Positions 9,714 through 20,892 of a stretch of 64,000 bases of DNA are shown piece by piece. The stretch's first letter is position 1. The number at the start of each line of letters is the position of its first letter. The notes under the pieces were generated by a model, which saw only the letters and a program-made list of their open reading frames with translations, was not told the DNA's origin and ran no database searches. Source of the DNA: Cristatella mucedo (lineage: Eukaryota; Bryozoa; Phylactolaemata; Cristatellidae); assembly GCA_009760855.2 (NCBI GenBank), contig WPIO01000019.1, forward strand, positions 4,319,501-4,383,500, given 5' to 3'. The translations under genes were made by a program, and so were the position numbers.

Positions 9714-12700
9714 AAGTTTCTTACGCAACGACAACTACTCTTCTGCTGCCGACTATGGCTCATCCTTTTCAGCAGTCCTGAGCTGCTACTTCCATGCTAC
9801 TCACTACCTCAACTGCTCTCCTGACTCTGCTATGCTTCCCACTTTCTCTTTGTTGCATGAGACGAAGTCTGTTGGCTGCCGACTGTGTACCGAAAGCCGC
9901 TTAGGCTGTGAGTGCGCTATATAAAACTCTCCTGCGTAACACCTGGACTGGCCTTGCCGATAAATCGTTGGCTTCTCTATAGAGTGGCTGCTCATCGCAC
10001 TGGGCACACACACACAGCTCGAGGAGTGGTAGTGAGCACCTTTGATGCTTGGCAGCAGACTGCTGCACTTGAGCCGTTTGGTGCTTGATGTTTTGTTTTT
10101 AATTATTTTGTCAAGCTGGGCTATTGCGTTGCTGCTTCTACCTGTGGTTACTTCCTGGGCTGGTTTGGCCCAGTGGATAGGTGCTTGCCTCGACCAAAGT
10201 TAAGGTGAACGTATTTGATAACCAAGGTCGTGGGCTCGAGCCCCGGGGCATATGTGAAGCGCTTGAGTAGAGATGGACCTCTCTTAGGGTACTACACAAA
10301 TGAATCATATTTAAATATATTTTACTTTCGCACGTTGAGCTGAACTTTGCAATCATTGTCGTTCATGATGAGAAGGCAGGCACACCCCTATCGGATGTGG
10401 TTTGTGTCAATGTCCGCTTCGGCGGAAAGAGAGAGCTAGGACCGGTTCTGCCAGGCCAGAAACAGGAAATATCTGGATGTCTATCTATCTCTGGGGTTAT
10501 TGTAAAGAATGATGTACATTGGCTGCTGAACATGCATTTTAATAGTAGTATCGAAGCTATTTGCAATTAGAAGCATGACATGAGATAATCTTAAGGTTTA
10601 GCTCATAGCTTCTACGCTACGCAGAAGTTCGTTCTTTGGTTCTCAGATAAGAGTTTAGTGAATCAATGTTTGTACTGTACGTTACGGTTCTATTTTAGAT
10701 TATAGCTTATGCATTAATCAACATGTTTACTCGCCTACCAGCATGTGCGATCAGGCGATTGCAGCTGGTGCAAAACTCCGCAGCTAGGCTTGTCTGTCGT
10801 GAGCGTCGCAAATGCCACATCAAACCACTACTCGTCGACCTGCACTGGCTACCAGTCAAGCAACGGATTGACTTCAAGGTTTTGTCGCTCACTTTTAGGT
10901 CACTTCATTCTTTGGCTCCAGCCTATCTCTCAGATCTACTCCCCCACCAGGCCAATCATCGTACCACCCGCTTTTCGGAATCCAACAGTCTACAAATACC
11001 TCGTACAAAACTCAAATCCTTTGGAGACCGTGCATTTAGTTCGTATGCTCCCAAAGCCTGGAACTCCCTCCCGACCTGCGTCAGAACATCCCCTGACCTG
11101 ACCACATTTAAAAAGAACTCGAAAACACCTATTTAGGACAGCATTTAGTGGGTCCCTGTGATTCGTCCTTCATGTGCTTATGCATACTGACACTGTGCAT
11201 GCTGCCACTAACCACATTTGCATGTTGACCCTGTGTATGTCACCCCTAACCATGTTATTTGTGTTGTTTGTTTATCAAGCATGATACTACTCACCATTCA
11301 ATTGCATTTCCCTTTGCAGCAAATGTAAAGCGGCTAGAGAGAGATTGAGTTCTCTGAGGGCACTTTATCAAGTGCATTATTGTTATTATTATTATTATTA
11401 TAATAAAAATTATAGTGCATTTGTGTGGCACCCTTCATGAAATAAATCTCTTTCAAGGCACTTTACACTGGGTTCGAAGGGAAGCACGTGAGCTGATTAG
11501 TGAATAACGTTTACAATTACAGCACGAATAATTAGGTTAAGGCCGAAATGCCTTGCCAAACTGAAGGCTGTGAAGAACAGGCTGGTTTTCAGCTTGCTTT
11601 AAATGTTATATGTCAAGTCCGGGGAGGATGTCATAATATCTGTGGATATAGAACTCTGGGCTTTAGATGCATCGAACTGAAGGCACTGCTTCTCTTAAGG
11701 ATTGGAGGCTGGCTACTAGTGCAGCTAAACGACCAAGGTTGGAGTAGCCGGTGCATGGCTATGTGGGCATGGGAAGAAAGTCTGAGCATAAATGGAGCTG
11801 AAATGGATTTTCGGGAGCTGCATTATGCTGGAACTTGTGATTGGCAGAATCTTGAAGTCGATGCGCCTCTTAATGGGGAAGCAGTGCTGGTCAGACGGAG
11901 GTGACACAATGTGGCAGTCTCGGTGCTTCCGACAGGCGAGCCTACCGGTACGTGCCGAGGTCGCTCTTCTCCAGGTCGTTTCTGACGACCTGGAGAAGAG
12001 ATTTACAAAAGTCCAGAGGGGACTTTGCAAGTGCACAGACTAACTTCGCCACGGTACCTGCATTTAAGCATGCCCGAAATGTAGCTGGAAATGAGCTGAC
12101 TCGAATGCAGAGCTGATGAGGTTGCCTAGCAAAGAGTAGTTTTGGAACGGGACACCCGGGTTACGTCAGCAGCGGCTACAGCCGAAATGGTGGCTTCGAG
12201 CCGCCATTTACACTGTCGCTTTTTTATTGGCCACTTGAGATGGGGTGTTCAGCCAGCCGGCACTTCCGACTGGATGGCTGCACTGCAAGCCTCTAGCCGA
12301 ATTTGCTGGAGAACTGACAAAAGCGTGCTTACCTTCAAGTTCTCGCCTAAGTCTGTGTGCGTAGTCGCGTCGGCCCCTAATGCCGAGCATCAAAATGCAA
12401 TAGCTCAGCAACAGCGTTGCAAAGCCGTGACAGCCATGCTGTGCGCTCTGCGGCTGGCCGTACTCTTGCAAGCGTCTCTTCTGCTGCCCTGGACATTGGC
12501 TGGGCTGCACATATTGGATGTGGTGCGGTTGCCTTTTAAACTGTTCCTTGCTGTAATATTGCTGTACTGAGGTTGCCTTGAGTTCCAGCTTGGCTCATGC
12601 TCCGCACACGACTGCAGCAGCAGACGAGAGGCACGTGCATCGACCACGTGACTTTCTGCTGTACCATTGTGGCCAATGATGGCTGCGCGAAGTTTTCCCC

Positions 12701-13580
12701 TCGCAGGGCTGCACTCACGTGCCACGTCAATTTTTATTTCTTTTGCCCGTGCACCGTGTACCGTCGGTTTTTTTGCTGGGACTGCTTTCTTGCTCGAGAA
12801 CGTCTCTCTGTAGCCTGCCCTTGCAGCCAGCTTTTGCTCACTGTGCCCACTGCTGCAGCCTCGTCTGGCAAGCGATTATATTTTGAGCACTCTTGCATAT
12901 AGTTCCTTGCAGAGCTGTGTAGTTTTAGGGCATTTAGATTATCAAGTGGCATGGGCCACTGTGCAGTTTAGTTATATTTGCAACATTGCCTGCATAGAAA
13001 GTATTTGGAATGCATGGATTGACTAATGTAGCCGTAGTTACTACTTGTCTGCGTATGTTGATGTTGATGCTTTTGCTGGCTTCAGTTGAGGCTGGAGGCT
13101 GCATTCCTTCATTACCACCTTACCTATCGATATGAGCTGTAAGGACGTCGGTCTCAGCCTCTGGAGGTCGCCGGTTCAAATCCAGAAGCTGGCAGCAATT
13201 CACTGTTCTCTCTCTGCCAAGACATCTCATGCAGACTGATATAGTGCTGTGCATCTCTGGCTGTAGATTCACTCCCTTGATCTTTGCAATTCTTTATAAG
13301 TCTGCGGTATTTTGCACTTAGTGGAAGCTATAAGCATAGTTTCGCAAAGTGGCAGCTATGCTGGTTTGTTATTGAATCGTGCAACATTTATGTGCAGTCA
13401 GTTGATGCATGGCATTATCTATAGCTATTTATTAAGCAGATACTGGCATGCATTGCAGTGTGTTCCTCTGTTAGTACTGGTTTCCTAATGTAATTGTAGA
13501 TATGGCCGCCCACCCGGTCTGGTTTCTTACCTTCGTCCGAGGAATTTCATGACACACAAGGTGACAGTAATGCTCAGTGA
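6260..13580 (+). CDS. IMMP1L: Mitochondrial inner membrane protease subunit 1 (IMMP1L/Imp1), complete
   Basis: Signal-peptidase-I-type Ser/Lys protease of the mitochondrial inner membrane, which removes sorting signals from intermembrane-space proteins. Five exons join in phase: 6260-6355, 6572-6657, 8531-8657, 9513-9623, 13500-13580, giving 166 residues (human IMMP1L is also 166). Residues 1-32 form a hydrophobic anchor with EYVG. The catalytic Ser is Ser37 in GHSMNPT and the general-base Lys is Lys79 in ICKRV. Conserved blocks [37 protein letters not shown] and TGRVFF follow, and the C-terminus starts IWPPTRSGF. The start is fixed by an in-frame TAA directly before the ATG. Convergent with ORC1 downstream and divergent from the CREC gene upstream. 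Confidence 0.95.
6572..6657 (+). CDS. IMMP1L: IMMP1L exon 2 (catalytic serine)
   Basis: Acceptor GCATTTAG|TGCGAG. Encodes [16 protein letters not shown], containing the nucleophile Ser and the conserved PTI and GD. Donor AACG|GTGACT; the split Arg codon is completed by exon 3. Confidence 0.93.
7108..7834 (-). mobile_element. LINE family 2, 5'-truncated copy (C-terminus plus 3' UTR)
   Basis: Minus-strand frame with [56 protein letters not shown] and [15 protein letters not shown], the C-terminal region of jockey-superfamily (L2/CR1-like) reverse transcriptases. Then comes a UTR with TGCATGCTGCCAC-type repeats, the terminal stem-loop and a (TTA)n tail. Well preserved. The coding end is nearly the same sequence as the copy at 10.7-11.4 kb, so both are fairly young. 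Lies in IMMP1L intron 2. Confidence 0.9.
8531..8657 (+). CDS. IMMP1L: IMMP1L exon 3 (catalytic lysine)
   Basis: Acceptor CTTGCCAG|GGGTGAC. Encodes [20 protein letters not shown], including the general-base Lys, then [10 protein letters not shown]. Donor GCAT|GTAAGT; ends in phase 0. Confidence 0.94.
8988..9101 (+). repeat. Tandem duplication, 57-bp unit x 2
   Basis: Two apparently identical consecutive copies start at 8988 and 9045 (ATGATTGACTTGGCTCATG, then a T run and AAAGCGAGGCGATTGCAGC). Lies in IMMP1L intron 3; identity implies recent origin or an assembly effect. Confidence 0.9.
9513..9623 (+). CDS. IMMP1L: IMMP1L exon 4
   Basis: Acceptor TTTGTTTAG|GTCCCA. Encodes [23 protein letters not shown] and LITGRVFFR, the family box that shapes the active site. 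Donor CAGG|GTAAGC, followed 18 bases later by a long (TG)n run. Confidence 0.95.
9642..9712 (+). repeat. (TG)n microsatellite at the IMMP1L exon 4 donor
   Basis: About 35 uninterrupted TG units starting 18 bases into intron 4. Confidence 0.97.
9715..9943 (+). mobile_element. LINE family 1, 3'-terminal fragment
   Basis: Nearly the same sequence as the end of the longer copy at 34.97-35.21 kb (TTCTTACGCAACGAC; GCTACTCACTACCTCAACTG; AAGCCGCTTAGGCTGTGAG; CGCTAT; CTCCTGC). Severely 5'-truncated. Lies in IMMP1L intron 4 directly after the (TG)n run. Confidence 0.9.
10156..10312 (+). repeat. SINE-A copy
   Basis: Head GGCTGGTTTGGCCCAGTGG, B-box region GTCGTGGGCTCGAGCCCC, GCATATGTGAAGCGCTTGAG, and a terminal stem-loop ending in CACAAATGAATCAT. 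A short insertion lies between the A and B boxes. Confidence 0.88.
10723..11404 (+). mobile_element. LINE family 2, 5'-truncated copy (C-terminus plus 3' UTR)
   Basis: Plus-strand frame with [37 protein letters not shown] and [19 protein letters not shown]. The frame ends in KKNSKTPI instead of the longer end of the 7.1-7.8 kb copy, indicating a small frameshift. Full 3' UTR, stem-loop AGCGGCTAGAGAGAGATTG / GAGGGCACTTTATC and (TTA)n tail. Lies in IMMP1L intron 4. Confidence 0.9.
11400..12040 (-). mobile_element. LINE family 2, old copy, tail-to-tail with its neighbour
   Basis: Minus orientation, starting at an (ATT)n tail that meets the opposite-facing tail of the 10.7-11.4 kb copy. The stem-loop is recognisable (GGCACCC; ATCTCTTTCAAGGCAC), and the far end shows [20 protein letters not shown], a decayed form of the LHWLPVK(Q)RID block. 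Contains a perfect 16-bp hairpin at 11964-12000. Confidence 0.65.
11964..12000. repeat. Perfect 16-bp inverted repeat
   Basis: Arms CTCTTCTCCAGGTCGT (11964-11979) and ACGACCTGGAGAAGAG (11985-12000) around a 5-base loop TTCTG. No terminator-like T run follows, so it is listed only as a hairpin. Confidence 0.9.
13136..13205 (+). repeat. tRNA-like B-box segment (SINE relic)
   Basis: GTCGCCGGTTCAAATCC contains a perfect B box, with a weak A-box-like stretch before it. No cloverleaf can be drawn with confidence and no other copy is seen in the window. Confidence 0.3.
13500..13580 (+). CDS. IMMP1L: IMMP1L exon 5 (C-terminus)
   Basis: Acceptor ATTGTAG|ATATGG. Encodes [13 protein letters not shown] and ends ...GDSNAQ with TGA. 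IWP and GFL align with human IWPLSDFGFL. Joins exon 4 in phase 0 across a 3.9-kb intron full of repeats. Confidence 0.88.
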   Translation: MWPPTRSGFLPSSEEFHDTQGDSNAQ

Positions 13581-13828
13581 CCTGAGAAATCACCGTAGAG
13601 TATGCAGTGCTGGTGCCACTTATTTTTACAGTGCCTGGTGTCTCATACCAAGATCACGGTCGATGATATGCCTTGCATCAAATCCCAGATTTTCAGTTGG
13701 AAACAGGCCTGTTAGCTTCGTGTTAAACGTCTTGTCAGCATCGTGCTTGACTAGAAGCCTACTCAACTGACAAAGGCTGGAACTTGAACGTGTGATGCCC
13801 AATCATTGGTCCTCTTTTGATGCTAATT

Positions 13829-13834
13829 ATTAAA
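13829..13834 (+). other. Possible IMMP1L polyadenylation signal
   Basis: ATTAAA 249 bases after the IMMP1L stop codon. No AATAAA lies closer. Positional evidence only. Confidence 0.35.
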
Positions 13835-14161
13835 GCTGATCTGTATCTCAAGTAAACTGTACTTTTACCGTCTTGAATTTTACTTAATAACGCGATATAG
13901 TGGATTTCCCAAGATACTGATCGACCCAAGTTTTTGCGTTTTTAATTTGTGTGGCTTCTGTAGTTTTATTAACATGTTCATGGATGATGGAAAGTTAGTA
14001 GCTGCTATTAATCCGACGTGTTATCAATAGCTCAAATCGGGCTCACTGAAATTTCAAATTCTAGAAATACTCCAGCACTTTCATGGACGTCTGTTTTTAT
14101 GTTTTTTTTTGGATGGCAAGGCTAGTAATTAGTACCACATTGGCAACAGATGCATACATAT

Positions 14162-14164
<3 letters not shown>

Positions 14165-14215
<51 letters not shown>

Positions 14216-14330
14216 AAACGAAAACACTTATATTTATATACGTATGCACACACACGCACACACACAGAGGCATGCATATATATTTGTGTGTATGTGTGTG
14301 TGTGTGTGTATGTATATGTATGCATATGTA
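14165..14330. repeat. (CA)n and (TG)n microsatellite cluster
   Basis: A (CA)n run at 14165-14210, then shorter CA-rich and TG-rich blocks to about 14330. The opposed CA and TG blocks could pair as an imperfect hairpin. Confidence 0.9.
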
Positions 14331-14884
14331 GAGGTATATAGGTTATCTCCATCTGGACTCCCACGACGACCAGGTGTTATGCTGGTGAGTTTCCATAGTA
14401 CAATGTAAGCCTAAGTTTCGATGCACGTGTGGTAGTCAATAGCCTCCATCTCATGTAACAAAGAACATGTGAGAACCATAGCTTAAGCCACGATGACTGT
14501 CTAGGGAGTAAGAAGAACAGAAATAGAAGTGTACAGCTGCAGAAATATCATGTATGTCGGCAGCTGTAGAGACGATACTGCCTTTGCATGGAAACTGTAG
14601 AGGTTTGCAGTTTAAGACCAACGGGGCAAAAGCTTTTAACTCAGGCAGTCCTTGCAAGTTAAGAAAAGTGCAGCTAAATTATTTCGCCGAGATGACCGGG
14701 AATGCAAGATTCGACTGTCACTGCTGGTGAAGTTCAGATATATATGAAGCTAAGAGAGGTAGCAGGTCTTACATTTACGAGTAAGAAATTTCGTTTGTAT
14801 TTGCCACAAGATGGACAATTGCTGCTTCTCCAGCTGGTGTCCTATTTTCCATAAAATGTATACTAGATACTGTCCTTTCCAGCA

Positions 14885-14952
14885 TGTAAAATGCCAAGAA
14901 AGCGATCCAGTTCTTTCAGGGTGCTATACAAACATTGTTATTATTATAACAA
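14885..14952 (+). mobile_element. LINE family 2, terminal stem-loop only
   Basis: TAAAATGCCAAGAAAGCGAT, CCAGTTCTTTCAGGGTGCTA, TACAAACATTGTTATTATTA: just the family 2 3' end. Confidence 0.6.
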
Positions 14953-16189
14953 CTCATGACTAGGTTATCTCTGTCTATATTCTTATGGGGACTGCTAAGT
15001 CGTAATAAAACTATAGCAGAGCATTGCAAAAAAATGGCATTCCGACCAATGAACTAAGATTTTACTCACCACTCAAATTGCGTAGCTACAACTTTAAAAT
15101 AAAGTACGATGGATTTTTTAATTTACCTGATGAACTCTTTGTCATAAGTTAGTTTTCCTAGCAAGTTAAACTGTGTATGCCCGAGACTGATTCTTCGTGA
15201 AACTGTAGCTCACCTCAGGTGTGTCCCCGTGCTGTGAACAGAGTGAACAACTCAAACAGAAAGATGTACAGATAGAGAAATAGCCGCATGGCTTATTTCT
15301 ATGCCCAAAAATTTCCCCTATTGGCTTCCATGAATGATGTGGAAAATATATGCACCTCGAGCATATTATTATGGGGTTCAATAGCTTGATACAAGCGATA
15401 ATCTACATTACTTGCTGGTGCTCAATTGAAATTTCAAAGGATCCAGGTTAACAAAGAAAAGAACGTCGTGGTTCAAAGAGTCTGAAGATTTTAACTTCGA
15501 TTCGGAGAAATAGGGCCTGTGCGACTTTGAAGAACTGCTGCGAAGCATTTCTAGTAAGCGGGAAGGAACTTTTTTAGTACAATTTTTCGTAACAAGCTAT
15601 AAGCCTTGCTAAGAAGTTATGAAATAGCCTCCCCCCCCCCAATTTTATTTTTTGCTTCAGCCAAAACCTAGAAATCAAGGCTAAGGTCATTTTAAATTGA
15701 TTCTACCTGCTTCCGTAAACTCAGCACTCGAGAATAAAAGCTAGCTAGTCGGAGCGTCAAGCCCACGCTTTGTAATCTATAAACCTATCCTGACCCTATC
15801 TGAAACGTATCCATCAACACTTCAAAAGTCCAAAAGAACCATTTACTTCAACATTACATAATCCGGATAACAGATGGTGAAGTGTGCTTACAAATAAGTC
15901 AGCCCAAACTACAACTTTTAGATTATGAACTCCCAAAAGGTGTACGAAACATTATTCCCGTTGTTGATTGCTGTAGCATGTTGCCAGGCACTTAGGATTG
16001 ACAAGCCACAAGGTGAGTTGGACGAGTAGCACAGTTGCTGCCTTGGTTGTGCGAGAGAAAAGACGTGCCACTTCACCTATTTCTCAACGAAAAGTAGCGT
16101 TTGGCATGTCCGATTCGTGTATAGGCAGGCATAAGCATTCGGCTGGATTTCCAGACGCCAAACGACTAGCAACGCAGTATCCTAACCGA

Positions 16190-16548
16190 GCCTTAGTTCG
16201 TATGCTCTTTAAGTGCATAATTCATTTCCAACTTATGTCGCGACAGGCCGTGACAAAGACGCTTAGAATGAAACTTAATACACCAGTTATTACATCATTT
16301 AGTAGGTCATAGCGTTTTGTCCTTTATGTGCTTACGAGTGCTGACGACACTGTGCCTGCTGCTACCAACCATATCTACATACTGACCCTGCGCATGTCAC
16401 ATGTAACAATGCTAGTCTTGATTACATTGCGAATGTTAGCACTAATCATTTGGTCAAGCTTTCTTTACAGCATTGTGTCAGCATTAGCACAATCGCCCAG
16501 AAAGGGATTCAATTCTCTCAGGGCTTTATGCAAACGTTACTATTATCC
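16190..16548 (+). mobile_element. LINE family 2, 3'-end fragment
   Basis: Starts in the decayed coding end (TTAGTTCGTATGCTC), then a UTR matching the 25.99-26.27 kb copy (GTGCTGACGACACTGTGCC; CTGACCCTGCGCATGTCAC) and a stem-loop CCAGAAAGGGATTCAATTCT. Diverged. Confidence 0.7.
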
Positions 16549-17630
16549 GTTTACCTTTATCGCAATACCGATAGGTTATAAGTGGTCGAGTCGCCTTCCT
16601 TTTTAATATAGTAGAGTTTGCTACAGGAAATTAAAAATATCGCCATAATTTTATGTAGCTGAATGTCGAATCGCTTACTTCTCAGAACAAAAACAAACGT
16701 ATGAGGCACTGAATGAGCTTCATCTTGAAATGCACTAATCTACATTAGTACCCACACTGCTTAATGGAGCTACACTTGTTACCCTTAAGGGTAACACTTA
16801 TGTACTAAGACTTATGTGGTGGTGAAGCTTGCTGTGAGCAGCAAGCTTTTGGTATTATTAGCTCCATGCAGACAGCAGGTCAACATTGACTTAATATTAA
16901 CACAAAGCCGAAGATATTTGTTGCCTATAAACGAACAGCTGCTCAGTTGTCAACTGGTATCACTGCTTAGAACCATAGAAGTGCCGACCAGTGACAGCTT
17001 GATGTGTCTTTGAGATGTTCGATACATTAATATATGACAGCAATTTAAGCATTTGCCAGCTTGGTGACCAAAACCTATCTAATGGGCTACAACTACCTCA
17101 AACCTACTGCTTTTAGGCAGGCCAGTGATGCTGCATGAACTTGCCTGATAGGGAAGAATGGCTATATGCAGCCTTGCAGATAGAGAAAGCAAGGTTCTAA
17201 AAATGTCGTTAAATTCAGGCTTGCTGGCTGCAATAAAACGGCTACGTTCGAGACAATTCTGTACAAATGCGATGCTCTCATTGGGCTATGCTTTGAAGAA
17301 AACGAATGGTAAAAATAGGAACCGATCTATCGGGACTATGGCAGACCAAAATAATGGACAGGAGATTACGTCACAACGTCTGGACAAGATGGCCTCCTTA
17401 AAGTCTATTGATTTTTTGTCACTGAGAAGGTGGATTGTCCTATGCAAAAGATTCAACACGTAAAAAACACGACTGGATGTTCAGCCGAGTGGCACATTGG
17501 CACGAATGCATTGTGAATTTATGTTTCTCATTTTCAGATCAAGCCATAGTTCTGAAGGCAGTTCTTCATGCTTTCCGTCTCAGAGATAGTCCCTTTCTTT
17601 TGCTTGGCAGAGAGGCAGCCATGATATTGC

Positions 17631-17636
17631 TTTATT
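17631..17636 (-). other. Possible ORC1 polyadenylation signal
   Basis: AATAAA on the minus strand, 276 bases after the ORC1 stop codon. Positional evidence only. Confidence 0.4.
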
Positions 17637-17911
17637 TCAAAATATTCACTCATTTACCCTACAGATGACGAAGCATGCAATGATCTGTACTGATGCAACT
17701 TGCTGCTTCAACGGTCAGCATCTAATGAAGAGGCAGAGAGTGTGCAAAGAAATGTTACACACATCAAATGATATACCGACATCAGTTTTGGCTGGAACGA
17801 GAATCTCAGAAAGGAGGCATGTACACTTTTCAAGCAGCTCTTGTGAAACAGCTCATAAATATTACTCTGGACATGCAGTCCCAGCAAAACTGTACTCCTG
17901 CAATTACTGGG

Positions 17912-18194
17912 TCATGCATCCTTAAGGGCATATGTCACGTCATCTTGGCTTATGTTAAGTTTCACTTTTTGATATAGCTCACAACGGTTTTTTTCGAGCA
18001 GAATTAGTCGCGTACTTGAGAGGTTGGCACACACAGTAGCATATTGTGATGACGTCAGTATCTGCTCATTTTCAAAGCGGCATATCTCGGTGAAGCATTT
18101 GTGCACGTTAGTATACAGAGCCTCTTCCAGCCCCGTCCTCTTGAACTCGGCCAGGATTGCCTTCAGCACAAGCTTCTCGAAGACAGTGGCATTC
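17912..18194 (-). CDS. ORC1: ORC1 exon 14 (winged helix, stop)
   Basis: Acceptor TTTGTAG|GAATGC. Encodes [20 protein letters not shown], ..., [16 protein letters not shown] and TGA. The C-terminus is the ORC1 hallmark NxSQDDVxYALKD. Confidence 0.97.
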
Positions 18195-20845
18195 CTACAA
18201 AACGAAAGCGCCCCCTGGATGAAACGGCACACATTTTTCTCTAAGGTCCATCGAGCCGTCAGATAAATAATGAGACGCTGCATGAAAGTTACAGCAGCGG
18301 AATTACCGCAGAGCAACTATCTTGGGGGAAGAGAACATCTCCTGTAGAGCGGCCTTGACGTGGCTCATTGTGACAGTTTTGCATCCATCTGCTTCAGCTA
18401 CCTCTGTTGCACGACGGCAAATGTCCAATGCTCGCCGTGCGTCGCCGGACACAGCTGCGACCTAAGGAAAACATAAATTTTTTTAGAGAATCTTAGTGAA
18501 GTGAATTTGTAACAACCATCTGAAGTCTAATTGGTGGACAGAAGATGAGACCAACGAACTGTACAGGGATTCACCGCCATGGCCTTGCCCCACGGCTATC
18601 CACACTTCGACTGCGGTCAAGTCTATTACCACATCGTAATATGCAATGCAATGCCTACAGTTGGTAAGAACTCGGTAGCTAGTTTTGTCGTCTTGAATAT
18701 CGCAATAGCCACATTAAAATCAAGTCTCCCCTACCAACATTGGCTACTCACCAAGCAGTGCATCGACTTTAAGGTCACTTATGACTAGATCCAGTGTACC
18801 TCTCTGAATGCTTATTCCTCAGACTACCCAACGCACGACCCGATCCTCTAGATCTGGTCGTTAAGCTGTGCCCACAATCAACCTCAAACCCTTCGGAGAA
18901 CTCGCTTTCAGTTCTTTTGGACTCAAAACTGAAGCATTCTAACGACTGACATAACGACATTCTTTGACTTGACAATTAAAATAGAGCTAAAAATCCGCCT
19001 GTTCCTTCTAGCATTTGCTCCGTCCATATTAATTGTCCTTAACGTGCTCACACTTGCTGCAATAGTGCATTATCATCATTAATCTGTGGATTATCCTTCT
19101 TTTCAAGCCCAAGTTAAGTGCCTAGAGGAGATTTTAGTTATATGGAGTGCCATAAGAATATAAATTATTATTACTATTACAAGCTAATCATGCAGGACTT
19201 GGGAGAAGCACTAGTGACTGGGTAGCTACTACCTCCACTAGCGAGCAGAACGTGATTATTCAACATCTGAGCTCCACCGGCTGTTTAATTCGTCTGTGAA
19301 GTACGCCGAGCTAATTTGGTCTAGCGGTTAAGGTGCTCGCCCCGACCAAGGTCTGACTGAGGTCGTGGGCTCGAGCCCCGAGGCATATGTGAAGCGCCTG
19401 AATAGAGATTAGGTTCTCTTGGGGCGCTATATAAATATAAATGAATTATACGCCATTCGAGCAAACGATACGACAGTGCCAGAAGTTACAACTTTATCGA
19501 AGGAAACGGTGACAGCACTACGGCCATTCATACTAGGCTTCTCGTGCGGCTTGTTTAGTGGCTATGTTTCAGACATCTCTACATACCCTCTTAAAGTCAC
19601 TTGAAATAAATCCAAGAGTGGCGACCAGCCAGAGTCCTAATAGATCAAAAATGCCCAAATTTAAAGTTTTAGATTCAAGTACCTCAACAGCTTGAACAAC
19701 CACTGGCCAATGCATAAAAAGTCGTAATCGTTAGTACAAAAGACATGGTATTGTTGAGTAAAGCATTTATGCTACATTATATCCTCTGCTAATGTCACTC
19801 TGGTAACAACAAACACGCACATACACGGAATACAAGTAATAACTACACTTAACGGGAACACAGAATCGGCTATGGCAATGCAGGTGATTAGCTTCGGCAC
19901 GATCAATCTGCATGCATGCATGCCTACAAAGAGATGAGCTATTATGGTGGATATGGTAAGAAAGAGAAATTATACAAACTCGGCTAACAACACACTAAGC
20001 ACACTTTGGCGCATTTTTAGATCCAAGATTCCACTTGCTACAGACAACAATTTGCAATAACAAGACGTGCATAGATTTATCAGCCTGGGCTTGCAATACC
20101 ATGGCTTGCTCGTTGAGTAAATGTAGTGGCCACCGAACTTTCATAAAAAAGAGATATGGGAATCCAAGAGCTAGTCTACATGCTATATTATTTGCAGCAG
20201 CTCTGAGGTGTCAACTAACCTTCCTTGATGCCATCTCAATTGCCGTAGGGTCAAAGGCTTCTATGCCACTCAATCGAGAGTGGACAATGTCCATAAGCTG
20301 CTTGAACGTGTATGGCTGAAAGGTCACCCTAGTCAAACCCTGTAATAGGAGACATATGGATTCATCTGGTATTGCTTGCTGAAGTGCTATTAGAGAGTGC
20401 CAATATAAATAGAGTAGAATCCATACAGTTAATGACATGCCGAAGCAATGCCGAATGCTTTTGACTCAACTCACCAAACGGCTGGCGACACGGTTCATCA
20501 TGACTCTCTCGGGAAGGTCCATCGTGTTGGCAATCGCAAGGACAATTAGATTAGCGTCGGGTTTCGTCGGCCAGTCGAACAGATTGTAGAGCACGGCTTG
20601 ACGGCGTGTGCACAGCAAGTCTAGCTATACGGAATAATGCTCAATGTAAGTGTAACAAAACGATATGTGAAATCGAGAGGTGGCAATGCAAATAGCAGTT
20701 TCTGAGCTGACCAGCAAACAGCACAAGAAAGGTGCTGCCGTGCTTAAAGTGCCTGACTCAATCCTGCGGTTTAGCTTAGCTGTTCTTTCACAAAGTTCAC
20801 AAAGCTGCTCGAGCGATTTCAACCACACGCAAGGACGCGAGCGAG

Positions 20846-20892
<47 letters not shown>

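Larger units (their letters stand above)
13835..17630. other. Gene-poor interval between convergent IMMP1L and ORC1
   Basis: No supported exon on either strand. Contains (AC)n/(TG)n runs at 14.16-14.33 kb, a short LINE tail at 14.9 kb and a LINE 3' fragment at 16.2-16.5 kb. Otherwise AT-rich sequence with nothing recognised. Confidence 0.6.

Noticed and set aside
9554-9824. Frames rich in Cys-Val or Thr-His
   Set aside because: Translations of the (TG)n run; the real coding part is IMMP1L exon 4 in another frame context.
12142-12570. 142-codon plus-strand open frame in IMMP1L intron 4
   Set aside because: No similarity recognised and opposite-strand frames are equally long; not supported as a gene.
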